A stretch of DNA of 64,000 nt from Pseudomonas arsenicoxydans (GCF_006438915.1 NZ_RCZE01000008.1:228191-292190); one strand, 5' to 3'; counted from the first letter of the stretch, positions 34,087 to 43,284 are shown. The notes: generated by a model not told the origin, from the sequence alone. Made by a program: numbers and translations.

Positions 34087-36450
34087 ATGTCCCAGAAGCT
34101 GCAACCCGCCGGGCGGTTCACATTAAAACTCTGCGCGCTGCTGGCCAGCTCGGTCGCCTCTGCACAAGACTCGCTGCCCTTCCCGCCGACGCCTTCGGCC
34201 AGTGACGCCCAACCGACGCTGCAAGCATCGAAGCATCAAAAACGCCAGCAACAATCTCACTTGCCGGCCGACGCGCCGAATATCCTGGTGATCATGCTCG
34301 ATGATGCCGGCTTCGCGCAGTCCGACACCGTCGGCGGTGCGATCCATACGCCGACCCTGAGCCGGGTTGCCGACAGCGGCGTGCGTTACAACGCCTTTCA
34401 TACTGCCGCGATCAGCTCCGCCACCCGGGCCGCGTTGTTGACCGGACGCAATCACCATCGCGTCGGCAACGGCGTGATTGCCGAACTGGCCACCGATTGG
34501 GATGGCTACACCGGCAAGATTCCGAAAAGCTCGGCGACCATGGCCGAAGTGCTCAAGCAATACGGCTACAGCACCGCTGCGTTCGGCAAATGGCATAACA
34601 CCCCGCCGATGGAAACGACGGCTGCGGGCCCATTCGATAGCTGGCCGACCGCCTACGGCTTCGAACATTTCTACGGTTTCCTGGCCGGCGAAACCTCGCA
34701 GTACGAGCCGCGCCTGTACCGCGACACCACGCCAATCGAGCCGCCACGCGACCCGAAATATCACCTCAGTGAGGACTTGGCGAATCAGGCCGTGAACTGG
34801 CTGCAGGATCAAAAAACCTACGCGCCGGACAAACCGTTTTTCATGTACTGGACGCCGGGTGCCGTACACGGCCCACACCAGGTGAACGCGCAGTGGGCAG
34901 ACAAATACAAAGGCAAGTTTGACGGTGGCTGGGATGCTTATCGCGCACAGACATTCGAGCGCCAGAAAGCCTTGGGCTTTATCCCGCAGGACGCCGTCCT
35001 CACGCCGCGCCCGGCGGAAATGCCCGCCTGGGACAGCTTGTCGGCTGAGCAGAAACAATATCAGGCACGCTTGATGGAAGTGTATGCCGGGTTCCTGGAA
35101 CACGCCGACACTCAGGCCGGCAAGATCCTCGACGAGCTGGAGCGTGAAGGGAAGCGCGACAATACGCTGATCTTCTATGTCTTCAGCGATAACGGTGCGT
35201 CTGCCGAAGGCATGGAAGGCACGATCAATGAGTTGCTGGCTCAGAACGGAATCCCGGTTCCCAAAGAACAGCAGTTGAAAGTCCTTGATGAAATGTACGG
35301 CGGCCTGTCGGCGCTCGGCGGCCCCAAACTTGAAAGCATGTACAACTCGGCTTGGGCCTGGGCAGGTTCGGGGCCGTTTGTCGGCACCAAACTGGTCGCC
35401 GGCTACTTCGGTGGCACGCGCACGCCACTGGCCGTTTCCTGGCCGAAGCAGATCAAGGCAGACGCCAAGGTTCGCGGGCAATTCCATCATGTTAACGACA
35501 TTGCCCCGACCGTCTACGACGTGCTGTCGATCACGCCGCCCAAAGAGGTCAACGGTATCGCTCAAGACCCAATTGACGGTGTGAGCATGCGCTACACCTT
35601 CAATGACGCTCAGGTGAAATCGAAAAAACCGGCTCAATACTTCGAAGTGTTCGGCAGCCGTGGCGTTTACAAGGACGGCTGGATGGCTTCGGTGTTCGGC
35701 CCGCGCAAACCTTGGGTACAAGGTTTTGCCCAGTTCATGGGATGGAATCCTGAGAAGGATCAATGGTCGCTGTTTAACCTGCAGGATGACTACTCCCAGG
35801 CCAAAGACGTCGCCGCGGCCAACCCGGAAAAACTGGCTGAGCTGAAAGCGGAATTCGACGTGCAGGCCAAGGCCAACCACGTTTACCCGATTGGCGCGGG
35901 TCTGTACCCGTTCCTCAATCCGGCCGCACGGATAGCCACCACGCAGCACGAGTGGCACTTCAGCGATCGCATCAAGCGCTTCCCTGAGTTCGCCGCACCG
36001 AACCTGCGTAGCCAGAACAGCAAAGTAGTCGTCGACGCCGAAGTTCCAGCCGGCGCCAGTGGCGTGCTGTATGCGTTGGGCGGTATTGGTGGTGGGGTCA
36101 GCTTGTATATGGATGACGGCTTCCTGGTTTACGAATACAACGACCTGGCAATTGCTCGCGTCAAACTCCGGTCCACCGAACGAGTACCCGCCGGCAAAGT
36201 CAGCATCGAAGTACTCACCACGATGTCGTCAGCCAAACTCGGTGCACCCGCCAACTTGAGCTTGCTGCTTAATGGGAAGGAAGTTGCCAAAGGCGTGACG
36301 CCGTTTACGCCGTCCCTGACCTTCACCGCGAGCGAGACCTTCGACGTGGCTGAAGACCTCGGCTCCCCGGTCACCCTGGATTATTTTGACCGTGCACCAT
36401 TCGCCTTCAACGGCAAGGTCAATGATGTACACGTGACCTACCTGCCTTGA
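34087..36450 (+). CDS. Large periplasmic arylsulfatase with Ser at the formylglycine site
   Basis: A 787-residue type I sulfatase with a Sec signal (about 1-27, VASA). Metal residues are seen in ILVIMLDDAGFAQSD, FGKWHNTPP, and FSDNGASAEGME. The activation signature, normally C-x-P-x-R, is here Ser110-Ser-Ala112-Thr-Arg114 followed by AALLTGRNHHRVG, so both Cys and Pro are changed. Ser-type sulfatases exist but usually need a radical-SAM maturase. It hydrolyses sulfate esters if matured. ACGGAG six bases before ATG 34087 supports this start. A decayed copy lies at 62607 with a 249-base identical tract. Confidence 0.88.
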   Translation: MSQKLQPAGRFTLKLCALLASSVASAQDSLPFPPTPSASDAQPTLQASKHQKRQQQSHLPADAPNILVIMLDDAGFAQSDTVGGAIHTPTLSRVADSGVRYNAFHTAAISSATRAALLTGRNHHRVGNGVIAELATDWDGYTGKIPKSSATMAEVLKQYGYSTAAFGKWHNTPPMETTAAGPFDSWPTAYGFEHFYGFLAGETSQYEPRLYRDTTPIEPPRDPKYHLSEDLANQAVNWLQDQKTYAPDKPFFMYWTPGAVHGPHQVNAQWADKYKGKFDGGWDAYRAQTFERQKALGFIPQDAVLTPRPAEMPAWDSLSAEQKQYQARLMEVYAGFLEHADTQAGKILDELEREGKRDNTLIFYVFSDNGASAEGMEGTINELLAQNGIPVPKEQQLKVLDEMYGGLSALGGPKLESMYNSAWAWAGSGPFVGTKLVAGYFGGTRTPLAVSWPKQIKADAKVRGQFHHVNDIAPTVYDVLSITPPKEVNGIAQDPIDGVSMRYTFNDAQVKSKKPAQYFEVFGSRGVYKDGWMASVFGPRKPWVQGFAQFMGWNPEKDQWSLFNLQDDYSQAKDVAAANPEKLAELKAEFDVQAKANHVYPIGAGLYPFLNPAARIATTQHEWHFSDRIKRFPEFAAPNLRSQNSKVVVDAEVPAGASGVLYALGGIGGGVSLYMDDGFLVYEYNDLAIARVKLRSTERVPAGKVSIEVLTTMSSAKLGAPANLSLLLNGKEVAKGVTPFTPSLTFTASETFDVAEDLGSPVTLDYFDRAPFAFNGKVNDVHVTYLP

Positions 36451-36540
36451 CTTTGCTACAGAGTCCCGGGCCGAGCAGGAGCGTGTTCAAATGCCCCTGC
36501 CCCGCCACTTAGAGCGGGCTCTGAAAGGCTGCACCACTCC

Positions 36541-36568
36541 AGAAAGCCCGCCCCGTGCGGGTTTTCTG
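36541..36568. terminator. Terminator between arylsulfatase and AraC gene
   Basis: AGAAAGCCCGC, loop CCCGT and GCGGGTTTTCT form an 11-position stem with one mismatch, with T and A runs on either side, so it can serve both converging genes. Confidence 0.8.
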
Positions 36569-36607
36569 GTTTCCGTGACTCGCAAAATGGCGTTTAACCG
36601 ACTGCCT

Positions 36608-37477
36608 TCATGCTCGTCCCCTGTTGTCCCCGGCCTGGGCTCGATACTGAGCCGGCGTAGTTGCATGTGCCGTCTTGAATGCAGCCGTCAGGTGGCTCTG
36701 GGTACAGAAGCCACATTCCAGAGCTATGTGCAGAATCGGCAGATCGGTTTGTATAAGTAAATTACGTGCATGTTCCAGCCGCGCATTCATCACGTAACGA
36801 TGGGGTGGCAGGCCCATGGCGCGCTGAAACAGCCGGCGAAAATGCGCCGGACTGACCCCGGCCTGTTCCGCCAGCTGGTTGATCGACAGTTCTTGCGCCA
36901 GATGCTCGCGGATGTAGGCCAGCACCGCCTGCAGACGCGCCAGGTGCATATGAGGCGGATGAATGCCGCTGCTGGTATCAGCACGCAGCGCCCGGCCCAC
37001 CTGCTCGAGCATGACCGTGGCCAACCTTGCCATGAAGCCCTGATCGGCCTTTGCCCGCAGGTTTAGCTCGTCCATCAGTTGCCGCGCAGCGGCGCTCACC
37101 AAGGCATCACTGAAAGGCAACGGAGCCTGGGCGCCAACGCAGAGTTCACGCAAGCTCTGAAAAACCCCGTCAGTTCGTTCAGGGAGGTAAAACACCGCGA
37201 AATCGACACTGCCGGAGTAATGCCAATGGGTTGCGCAACCGGCGGGCATCAATAGCGAGACGCAAGGCAGCGATGTCGAGCGCAGCTCCCCTTTCATGCT
37301 CTCTTGTACCCGCGAACCACCCAACTGGGTGAGCAACGTCATAACACCAATCGGTGGAACGGCATGATCGGTCGCATGCAGGAAGTAGCGCTCGGCATAC
37401 AAAGGCATTTCACGGCACAGCATGCCGCCAACCATCGGCAACCCCATTGCCTCGTGGACTTGTTGTTGCGGACTCAT
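36608..37477 (-). CDS. AraC-family regulator
   Basis: About 289 residues. The N-terminal half is a cupin-like effector domain (SLLMPAGCATHWHYSGSVDF), and the C-terminal ~100 residues hold two helix-turn-helix units (LSINQLAEQAGVSPAHFRRL and the second around ILHIALECGFCTQSHLTAAF). GGAG six bases upstream supports ATG 37477; ATG 37498 is an alternative. It is divergent from a decayed acyl-CoA dehydrogenase start (37556), so it may once have faced a module-1-like operon. Likely an activator of the degradation genes. Confidence 0.88.
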   Translation of the reverse strand: MSPQQQVHEAMGLPMVGGMLCREMPLYAERYFLHATDHAVPPIGVMTLLTQLGGSRVQESMKGELRSTSLPCVSLLMPAGCATHWHYSGSVDFAVFYLPERTDGVFQSLRELCVGAQAPLPFSDALVSAAARQLMDELNLRAKADQGFMARLATVMLEQVGRALRADTSSGIHPPHMHLARLQAVLAYIREHLAQELSINQLAEQAGVSPAHFRRLFQRAMGLPPHRYVMNARLEHARNLLIQTDLPILHIALECGFCTQSHLTAAFKTAHATTPAQYRAQAGDNRGRA

Positions 37478-37555
37478 CGGTATCTCCATCGCAGCCATGT
37501 TCAAGCCCCGTGCAAACACCAAGCAGGCCGTTGCATCTTCAGTCGAGGAAGCGCG

Positions 37556-37754
37556 ATGGTCAATTTACATGACAACCGGCATTTGCCCGCCGTTGGTTGA
37601 GGCGGCCTTTGAAACGCCGCTGACTGAAGAAGAATCCGCCATTTAGCAGCCCGTGCATCCGACTGCAAAAAATGCCCTGCGAGCCATCACCCAAGAACTC
37701 GACAAAAAGAGCATGGCCGACGTTTTGTCCCCCTTGGCCAAATCGAACCTACTC
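37556..37754 (+). pseudogene. N-terminal relic of an acyl-CoA dehydrogenase
   Basis: Pieces in shifting frames match the gene at 26818: MVNLHDNRHLPAVG (MIKLHDTLQLPDVG), AFETPLTEEESA (GFETPLNEVERA) and ALRAITQELDKKSMADV (VLRPIGQELDKMSAEDV), with in-frame stops between them. GAGGAAG still precedes the dead ATG. It ends against the amidohydrolase gene. It shows that a second copy of the module 1 operon start once faced the AraC gene. Confidence 0.8.
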
Positions 37755-39491
37755 TCAGAGTGCTACGCCATCGCTCTTCTGCGGGCCACGTACCAGTCGT
37801 CCTGGCAATGCACCTGTAGCCTCTCCTTCCCGATAGATCGGGACTCCTGACACAATGGTGGCGACATATCCACGCGCGCCCTGCAGCAACCGCTTGCCGC
37901 CAGCCGGCAGGTCGAAGTGCATTTGCGGCTGGTCCAGCGCCAACCGATCCATATCGATGACGTTGAGGTCCGCCTTCATGCCGGGTGCGATCACCCCTCG
38001 ATCAAACAGCCCGACAGCACGTGCCGTGTCGCTCGTCTGGCGCTTGACCAGCCAGGACAAGGTGAACTTTCCACTCTTACGGTCCCGCCCCCAATGTGTC
38101 AGCAGATAGCTCGGGAAGCTGGCATCGCAAACGACGCCCACGTGTGCTCCGCCGTCGCCCAGTCCCATCACCGTGTTCGGGTCGGCAATCATCTCGCCGC
38201 AGGCATCAAGATTGAAATCCGCGTAGTTCGCAAACGGCGCGTACAGGAAACTGCGGCCTTCATCCTCCAACAACATGTCGTACGCCAACTCCGCAGGCTT
38301 GCGGCCCTGTCTGGCCGCTTGCGCCGCCACCGACGTATCGCGGTCCGGCTCATAGTTTGCCGGGTTACCAAGCGGGAAAATCATCTCGAACGTCGTCAGA
38401 TGCCGCGCCAAACCACTCGCTGGCGGCAGCTCTATTTCTTCCAGTAACCGCTGTCGAAGATCACTCTCCTTCAGCAGTGCAACGCGCTGCGCCAGGGATT
38501 CCTGGGCAATTGCCATGTAGCTGGCGCACTCAAAGAATGGATTGAGGCTTGCCTGAAGACCGAGCAGAGTGCCAATCGGACGCGGTGCCACTTGCGCGAG
38601 CATAGGCAGCCCCGCCTCGACCGCATCGGCGGTCAGTGCAAGCAACTGGCGCCACGCTTCCTTCTTGTGTGTCTGCTGCGCCAGGGAAAATGACATTGGC
38701 CTACCCGACCGCTCGACGATGCGACGCATCATCGCGAACTCCGTTTCAAGGTCGGGTGCATCAAAATCGGTGATCAGGGCAATGACACCACGCCCCGCAT
38801 CCTTCAGGCCCATCGCGATGCCCATCAGCTCCTCTTCAGCGGCGCGCAGCGAAGGGGTCGGATCGCCATTGAGAGTCCGATGGTTGATTGTGCGCGACGT
38901 CGAAAAGCCGATGGCTCCCGCGTGCATGGCCTCTTTCGCCAGTAGGCGCATCTGCGCGATATCCTCGGCAGTCGCCGCTTCAAGGCGGGTGGCACGCTCG
39001 CCCATCACGTACACGCGCAGGGCACCGTGAGGCAGCTGAGCGCAAATGTCGATGTCATGCGGTCGCCTTTCCAAGGCAGCAAGGAACTGGCCAAAACTTT
39101 CCCATTCCCAGTCAAGCCCCTCATGCAACACGGCTCCGGGAATGTCTTCCACCCCCTCCATAAGCTCGATCAGGCGCTCGCGGTCCTGCGTGCGCACCGG
39201 CGCGAATCCGACGCCGCAGTTGCCCATGACGACAGTCGTGACACCATTCCAGCTCGATGAAGCCAGCCGCGAATCCCACATCGCCTGACCATCGTAATAG
39301 GTGTGAATATCCACAAAGCCTGGTGTCACCACCAAGCCACGCGCATCGATCTCTTCCTTTGCCGAACCAGATACCTTGCCCACTTCGACAATCCGGCCAT
39401 CCAGCACCGCGATATCGGCTTCGAACAACGGATTACCCAAACCGTCCGCCACCATGCCTGCGCGAATCACCAGATCAAATACCTTCACCAT
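37755..39491 (-). CDS. Amidohydrolase, N-acyl-D-amino-acid deacylase family
   Basis: A 578-residue metallo-hydrolase with the D-aminoacylase layout: N-terminal beta domain, TIM barrel and returning beta segment (GVIAPGMKADLNVIDMD). The bridging Cys92 lies in VVMGNCGVGF, but the HxH metal motif after strand 1 reads GFVDIHTYYDGQ, with Tyr65 in place of the second His. The tight metal site may still form, while the second is impaired. Substrates of this wide family include N-acyl-D-amino acids and cyclic amides. Leftward, between the AraC relic and a GMC gene. Confidence 0.88.
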   Translation of the reverse strand: MVKVFDLVIRAGMVADGLGNPLFEADIAVLDGRIVEVGKVSGSAKEEIDARGLVVTPGFVDIHTYYDGQAMWDSRLASSSWNGVTTVVMGNCGVGFAPVRTQDRERLIELMEGVEDIPGAVLHEGLDWEWESFGQFLAALERRPHDIDICAQLPHGALRVYVMGERATRLEAATAEDIAQMRLLAKEAMHAGAIGFSTSRTINHRTLNGDPTPSLRAAEEELMGIAMGLKDAGRGVIALITDFDAPDLETEFAMMRRIVERSGRPMSFSLAQQTHKKEAWRQLLALTADAVEAGLPMLAQVAPRPIGTLLGLQASLNPFFECASYMAIAQESLAQRVALLKESDLRQRLLEEIELPPASGLARHLTTFEMIFPLGNPANYEPDRDTSVAAQAARQGRKPAELAYDMLLEDEGRSFLYAPFANYADFNLDACGEMIADPNTVMGLGDGGAHVGVVCDASFPSYLLTHWGRDRKSGKFTLSWLVKRQTSDTARAVGLFDRGVIAPGMKADLNVIDMDRLALDQPQMHFDLPAGGKRLLQGARGYVATIVSGVPIYREGEATGALPGRLVRGPQKSDGVAL

Positions 39492-39881
39492 CGCTCACCT
39501 CAAATCAGAAAGTTGCACAGTGCAGGTAGAGCTGGGCTCCCCCCGCTGTATGGAGGTTGGACATGGATGCAATGATTGTTCTTCCAGGTATCGACAACTC
39601 ACATGGAAAGCGCACATTTTTGTCGAAATATGCTCATGCCGAGATGTCGCCTATCCGCTTTCAATCCCGACTTTCCTATCCGAAGATCGCTTGAAAACTT
39701 CCCCACAGACATACCACGTCAAATCCTTGATAGAAGTAACCTGACCGATCCCATCGCTGTTCGGCCACCCCGAATCCGTGACCGACGAATGGATCAGATT
39801 GACCTGTGCTCCCTGCCTCTTTTGATGACAATGCAAATTTTCTGCTTCGAACAAAGAGAACAAATCATGAAGGAGAACGTC
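39492..39881. other. Divergent intergenic region
   Basis: A 390-base stretch between the amidohydrolase (leftward) and GMC oxidoreductase (rightward). An open frame runs through it into the GMC gene but shows no family similarity before residue 1 of the enzyme. It should contain both promoters; I see no clear operator or relic. Confidence 0.4.
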
Positions 39882-41519
39882 ATGTTCGATTACATCGTGA
39901 TAGGCGGCGGTGCTGCCGGCTGCGTGGTCGCCAGCCGGTTGTCGGAAGATGCGGACATTTCAGTCTGCCTGCTCGAGGCAGGCGGCCCCGATAGCAATCC
40001 ACTGGTGCATATACCCGCCGGATTTGCGGCCATGGTGCCGACTTCGATCAACAACTGGCAGTACCAGACCGTGCCTCAGGCTGGACTCAATGACCGCATC
40101 GGCTATCAACCACGGGGCAAGACCCTGGGTGGTAGTTCGTCGATCAATGCCATGGCTTACCATCGCGGCCACCCCGGTGATTTCGACCACTGGGCGGCAC
40201 TGGGCAACCCGGGATGGAGTTATCAAGAGGTGCTGCCGTTCTTCAAGCGCGCCGAGCATAACGAGAACTTCAAAGACGCCTTGCACGGGCAAAATGGCCC
40301 GCTCAATGTTCGCTTCCATTCCTCACCCAACCCCTTTGGCGAGACGTTCGTCGAGGCGGGCCGGCAAGCTGGTTACCCGGCCTGCCCGGATCAGAATGGC
40401 GCTCCCATGGAAGGCTTCGGTCGCGCGCAAGTGATGCAGAAAGACGGGCAACGTTGCAGCGCGGCAAAGGCTTACCTCACGCCCAATCGGGCACGCAAGA
40501 ACCTGCACATCGAAACCCATGCCCATGCCACGCGAATCCTCTTCGAGGGCAAGCGTGCGGTAGGTGTCGAATTCGTGCAGAACGGGGTAAAGCGTGAGCT
40601 GCGCGCCCGCTGCGAACTGATCTTGAGTTCCGGGGCCTTCAACTCCCCGCAACTGTTGTTGTTGTCGGGTGTAGGTCCTCTTGCCCAGCTGCTGAAATTT
40701 GACATCCCCGTCGTTCACGAACTGCCAGGCGTGGGTAAAAATCTGGTGGACCACATCGACTATGTGCATTCGTATCGGGTCAAGTCCCGCAAGCTGCTGG
40801 GGCTGTCGCTGCCCGGTTTCTGGGATGTCTTGAAAGCGGGGATCAGCTACTGGCGCAAACGCACGGGCCCTCTGACCAGCAACTTTGCCGAGGCCTGCGC
40901 CTTCGTCAAGACTTCGCCGGAACTGGCCCAGCCAGATATCGAGCTGGCGCTGACCATCGCCATGTTCGCCAACCATGGCCGCACCCTGTATCGCGGCCAC
41001 GGTTTGAGCGTACATGCGTGCCTGTTACACCCCAAAAGTGTCGGCCAGTTGACCCTGGCCAGCGCCGACCCGCTGGTTGCACCGCTAATCGATCCGGCGT
41101 TCCTGAGCCATCCGGACGATGTCGCGACCATGGTCGAGGGCTACAAGGTCATCCGCAAGGTCATGCAGACTCCGGCTTTCCAGGCGTTCAAGCCACGCGA
41201 TGTGCTGGATACGCCAATGCAGACCGACGCGCAGATCGAGCAGGTCATCCGCAACCGCGCGGATACTCTTTATCACCCGGTAGGAACCTGCAAGATGGGC
41301 GCAGATGCCATGGCCGTGGTGGATGCCCGACTGAAGGTGCACGGCTTGGAAGGTCTGCGGGTGGCCGATGCGTCGATCATGCCGACTATTATCGGATGCA
41401 GCACCACGGCAGCCACCGTGATGATCGGCGAAAAGGCGGCTGAGTTTATTCGCCAGGACCGCGCAGCACCTGCATCAAAGGCCAGTCATGAGGCCAATGC
41501 ACTGGATCACCCAGCGTAA
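39882..41519 (+). CDS. GMC-family flavin alcohol dehydrogenase
   Basis: A 545-residue choline-dehydrogenase-like enzyme. FAD motif YIVIGGGAAGCVVASRL at the start, GMC signature 1 GKTLGGSSSINAMAYHRG near residue 80, and catalytic His in LYHPVGTCKMG. The second catalytic Asn/His expected in TNAPTIMI is Thr here (TTAATVMI), an unusual change. It should oxidise a primary alcohol to an aldehyde with a quinone or respiratory acceptor. GGAG six bases before ATG 39882 sets the start. Fits the alcohol-to-aldehyde step between the sulfatase and the aldehyde dehydrogenase. Confidence 0.9.
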   Translation: MFDYIVIGGGAAGCVVASRLSEDADISVCLLEAGGPDSNPLVHIPAGFAAMVPTSINNWQYQTVPQAGLNDRIGYQPRGKTLGGSSSINAMAYHRGHPGDFDHWAALGNPGWSYQEVLPFFKRAEHNENFKDALHGQNGPLNVRFHSSPNPFGETFVEAGRQAGYPACPDQNGAPMEGFGRAQVMQKDGQRCSAAKAYLTPNRARKNLHIETHAHATRILFEGKRAVGVEFVQNGVKRELRARCELILSSGAFNSPQLLLLSGVGPLAQLLKFDIPVVHELPGVGKNLVDHIDYVHSYRVKSRKLLGLSLPGFWDVLKAGISYWRKRTGPLTSNFAEACAFVKTSPELAQPDIELALTIAMFANHGRTLYRGHGLSVHACLLHPKSVGQLTLASADPLVAPLIDPAFLSHPDDVATMVEGYKVIRKVMQTPAFQAFKPRDVLDTPMQTDAQIEQVIRNRADTLYHPVGTCKMGADAMAVVDARLKVHGLEGLRVADASIMPTIIGCSTTAATVMIGEKAAEFIRQDRAAPASKASHEANALDHPA

Positions 41520-41531
41520 CCCGCTTGCGCT

Positions 41532-41554
41532 CACCGCCATCATCGATGGCGGTG
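41532..41554. terminator. Perfect hairpin between GMC and DUF2889 genes
   Basis: CACCGCCATC, loop ATC and GATGGCGGTG form a perfect 10-bp stem 13 bases after the GMC stop. No T run follows on the + strand, so it may be a Rho-type or RNA-stability hairpin. Confidence 0.55.
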
Positions 41555-41612
41555 CCGACCGGATGATCCTGCTCCTGTTCGCACCGGGGAAAAGTGCAAA
41601 TGCCGTGACAGA

Positions 41613-42164
41613 TTATTTTTTCAGCAACTCTGCAATGGAACCGTCTTCGCGCAAGGCGTGACAGGTATTGAGCAGTCTACCGGTGGCGCGGCGGTAAGCC
41701 TCGGTATCGGCAGCGGTGCGCGGCGCAACCATGGCGCGCCCCATGGGGATGGTCTGAAACGCCGTGGTGGCGATGGGCAGCAATAGCTCTGTCAGATGCA
41801 CACAGCCACCAACCCCGCCGAATAGCTCCTTGATTCGCCGCGAAAAGCCGGCGCCAATGCGCTCCCCCAACAATTTGTCGTAAGCCGACATGGCGCCACG
41901 GCACTCGCTGGTCGGCACCTGGGTCATGTCGACCTGCACTTCGCGCACTATGAAGTCATCGTCCAGGGCCAAGCGGATGAACATGCCGTGATAGGTCTGC
42001 CCCGCCACCAGCTCGCGCCCTTCGACCAGCGTCACTGGATGAGTCTTGCTATCGGACAGCCGCCCTTCGATATCCCACAGACCATCTGCTCGCAGATACC
42101 CCAGACACTGGACCTCGCGCCGGTGAATCAGTCGGCGCCCCTGCTCATCGACATCGTCAGTCAT
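41613..42164 (-). CDS. DUF2889 protein
   Basis: A 183-residue protein of the DUF2889 family: IHRREVQCLGYLRADGLWDIEGRL near the start, an invariant-looking TYHGMFIRLALDDDFIVREVQVDM stretch and GCVHLTELL. No catalytic motif, signal or membrane segment is evident. DUF2889 genes are often near CoA-dependent aromatic or terpenoid degradation genes, which agrees with its place opposite module 2. Confidence 0.85.
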   Translation of the reverse strand: MTDDVDEQGRRLIHRREVQCLGYLRADGLWDIEGRLSDSKTHPVTLVEGRELVAGQTYHGMFIRLALDDDFIVREVQVDMTQVPTSECRGAMSAYDKLLGERIGAGFSRRIKELFGGVGGCVHLTELLLPIATTAFQTIPMGRAMVAPRTAADTEAYRRATGRLLNTCHALREDGSIAELLKK

Positions 42165-42449
42165 GTTTGAACTCCTGATAGTGAAGAGCGCCAGTTGCGC
42201 ATTGTTGTTGAAAAGGACTCACGATGGTGCGGATGAGCGGGCTCGTGCGCCGGTCATCTCGCCCCTATCACCGGTCCCCTGCGTAACGCACAAATCCTGC
42301 GCGTTTTTTTTGCCTGCCTTCCAGTCACCAATTGGACCACCGCTAGCATTGCAATGACCTGCACCACCATCAAGGCCATTCTTACTATCGACTCATCCAC
42401 TGCGAACCACTCGGCGCCCGATGCCGCTAACAAAAAAAGGTGAGTTGTC
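42165..42449. promoter_or_regulatory. Divergent promoter region of module 2
   Basis: A 285-base gap between DUF2889 (leftward) and the crotonase that opens module 2 (rightward). A perfect CCAATTGG palindrome lies at 42328-42335 and a T8 run at about 42304. It must hold the module 2 promoter; no strong sigma-70 match was fixed. Confidence 0.4.
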
Positions 42450-43235
42450 ATGAGTGAAGATATTTTGCTGTACGAGATCGCGGGTTCGGTTGCGCGCCTT
42501 ACGCTCAACCGCCCCAAGGCCATGAACGCACTGAACCTCGCGATCCTGGCCGAACTCGAACGGCGTCTGGACGAGATCGCCCGCGATGACGAGTTGCGGG
42601 TAGTCATCCTCACCGGTGCAGGGCCTGCCTTCTGCGCCGGTGCCGATCTGAAGGAAATCCTCGCCGGTAGCAGCCTGGCAGCCGGTGAAGCGGACTTCCT
42701 TGACCGCGCCAGTGTGGTCTTCGACCAACTGCGCAACTTCCCGAAGCCAGTCATCGCCGCCCTTAACGGTGTGACCATGGGTGGCGGCCTGGAGCTGGCG
42801 ATGTGTGCCGACATGATCGTCGCAGCGCACAGCGCGACCCTCGCCGATGCCCACGCCAACTTCGGCGTGTACCCGGGTGCCGGTGGCGCTGCGGTATTGC
42901 CGCGCCTGATCCCTTTGAATATGGCGATGTACCTGCTGATGACCGGCAAATCGCTTTCGGCCGCCGAGATGAAAGGCTACGGCCTGGTTTGCGAAGTCCA
43001 CGCCGATTCCGAACTGGCCGATGGCGCCTTGGCCTTGGCCGCGCAGATCGCGAAGAAGAGCCCGATTGCTCTGCGCCGCATGAAGGAAGTGGCACGCAGC
43101 TCAGCCGACAAGACCCGCGACGACGCCTTGCTGCATGAACAGGTCATGTTGCGCAAACACCTGCGCACCGCCGACTTCCAGGAAGGCCTGCAGGCCTTTG
43201 CCGAGAAACGCGCAGCCCAATTCAAGGGCCGCTGA
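42450..43235 (+). CDS. Enoyl-CoA hydratase/isomerase, module 2
   Basis: A 261-residue crotonase. The oxyanion-hole segments are GAGPAFCAGADLKEI and VTMGGGLELAM; the latter keeps the first catalytic Glu. Aligning without gaps to rat enoyl-CoA hydratase, the second Glu (in GQPEI) becomes His (ADAHANF), so classic hydration may be changed. It probably acts on an unsaturated acyl-CoA. AAAAGGTGAG precedes ATG 42450. First gene of the eight-gene module 2 operon. Confidence 0.9.
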   Translation: MSEDILLYEIAGSVARLTLNRPKAMNALNLAILAELERRLDEIARDDELRVVILTGAGPAFCAGADLKEILAGSSLAAGEADFLDRASVVFDQLRNFPKPVIAALNGVTMGGGLELAMCADMIVAAHSATLADAHANFGVYPGAGGAAVLPRLIPLNMAMYLLMTGKSLSAAEMKGYGLVCEVHADSELADGALALAAQIAKKSPIALRRMKEVARSSADKTRDDALLHEQVMLRKHLRTADFQEGLQAFAEKRAAQFKGR

Positions 43236-43284
43236 GCCCGGCTCGCCCATTGGGCTTTCCACGCGATCGATACAGGAACAAACG

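Noticed and set aside
34123..35958. A 611-codon open frame opposite the arylsulfatase
   Set aside because: Mirror of a high-GC coding gene, without start signal or recognisable motif; the sulfatase frame has all family motifs.
39576..39881. N-terminal extension of about 100 residues on the GMC oxidoreductase
   Set aside because: The open frame continues upstream but reads as non-family sequence, and the good ribosome site fits ATG 39882 just before the FAD motif.
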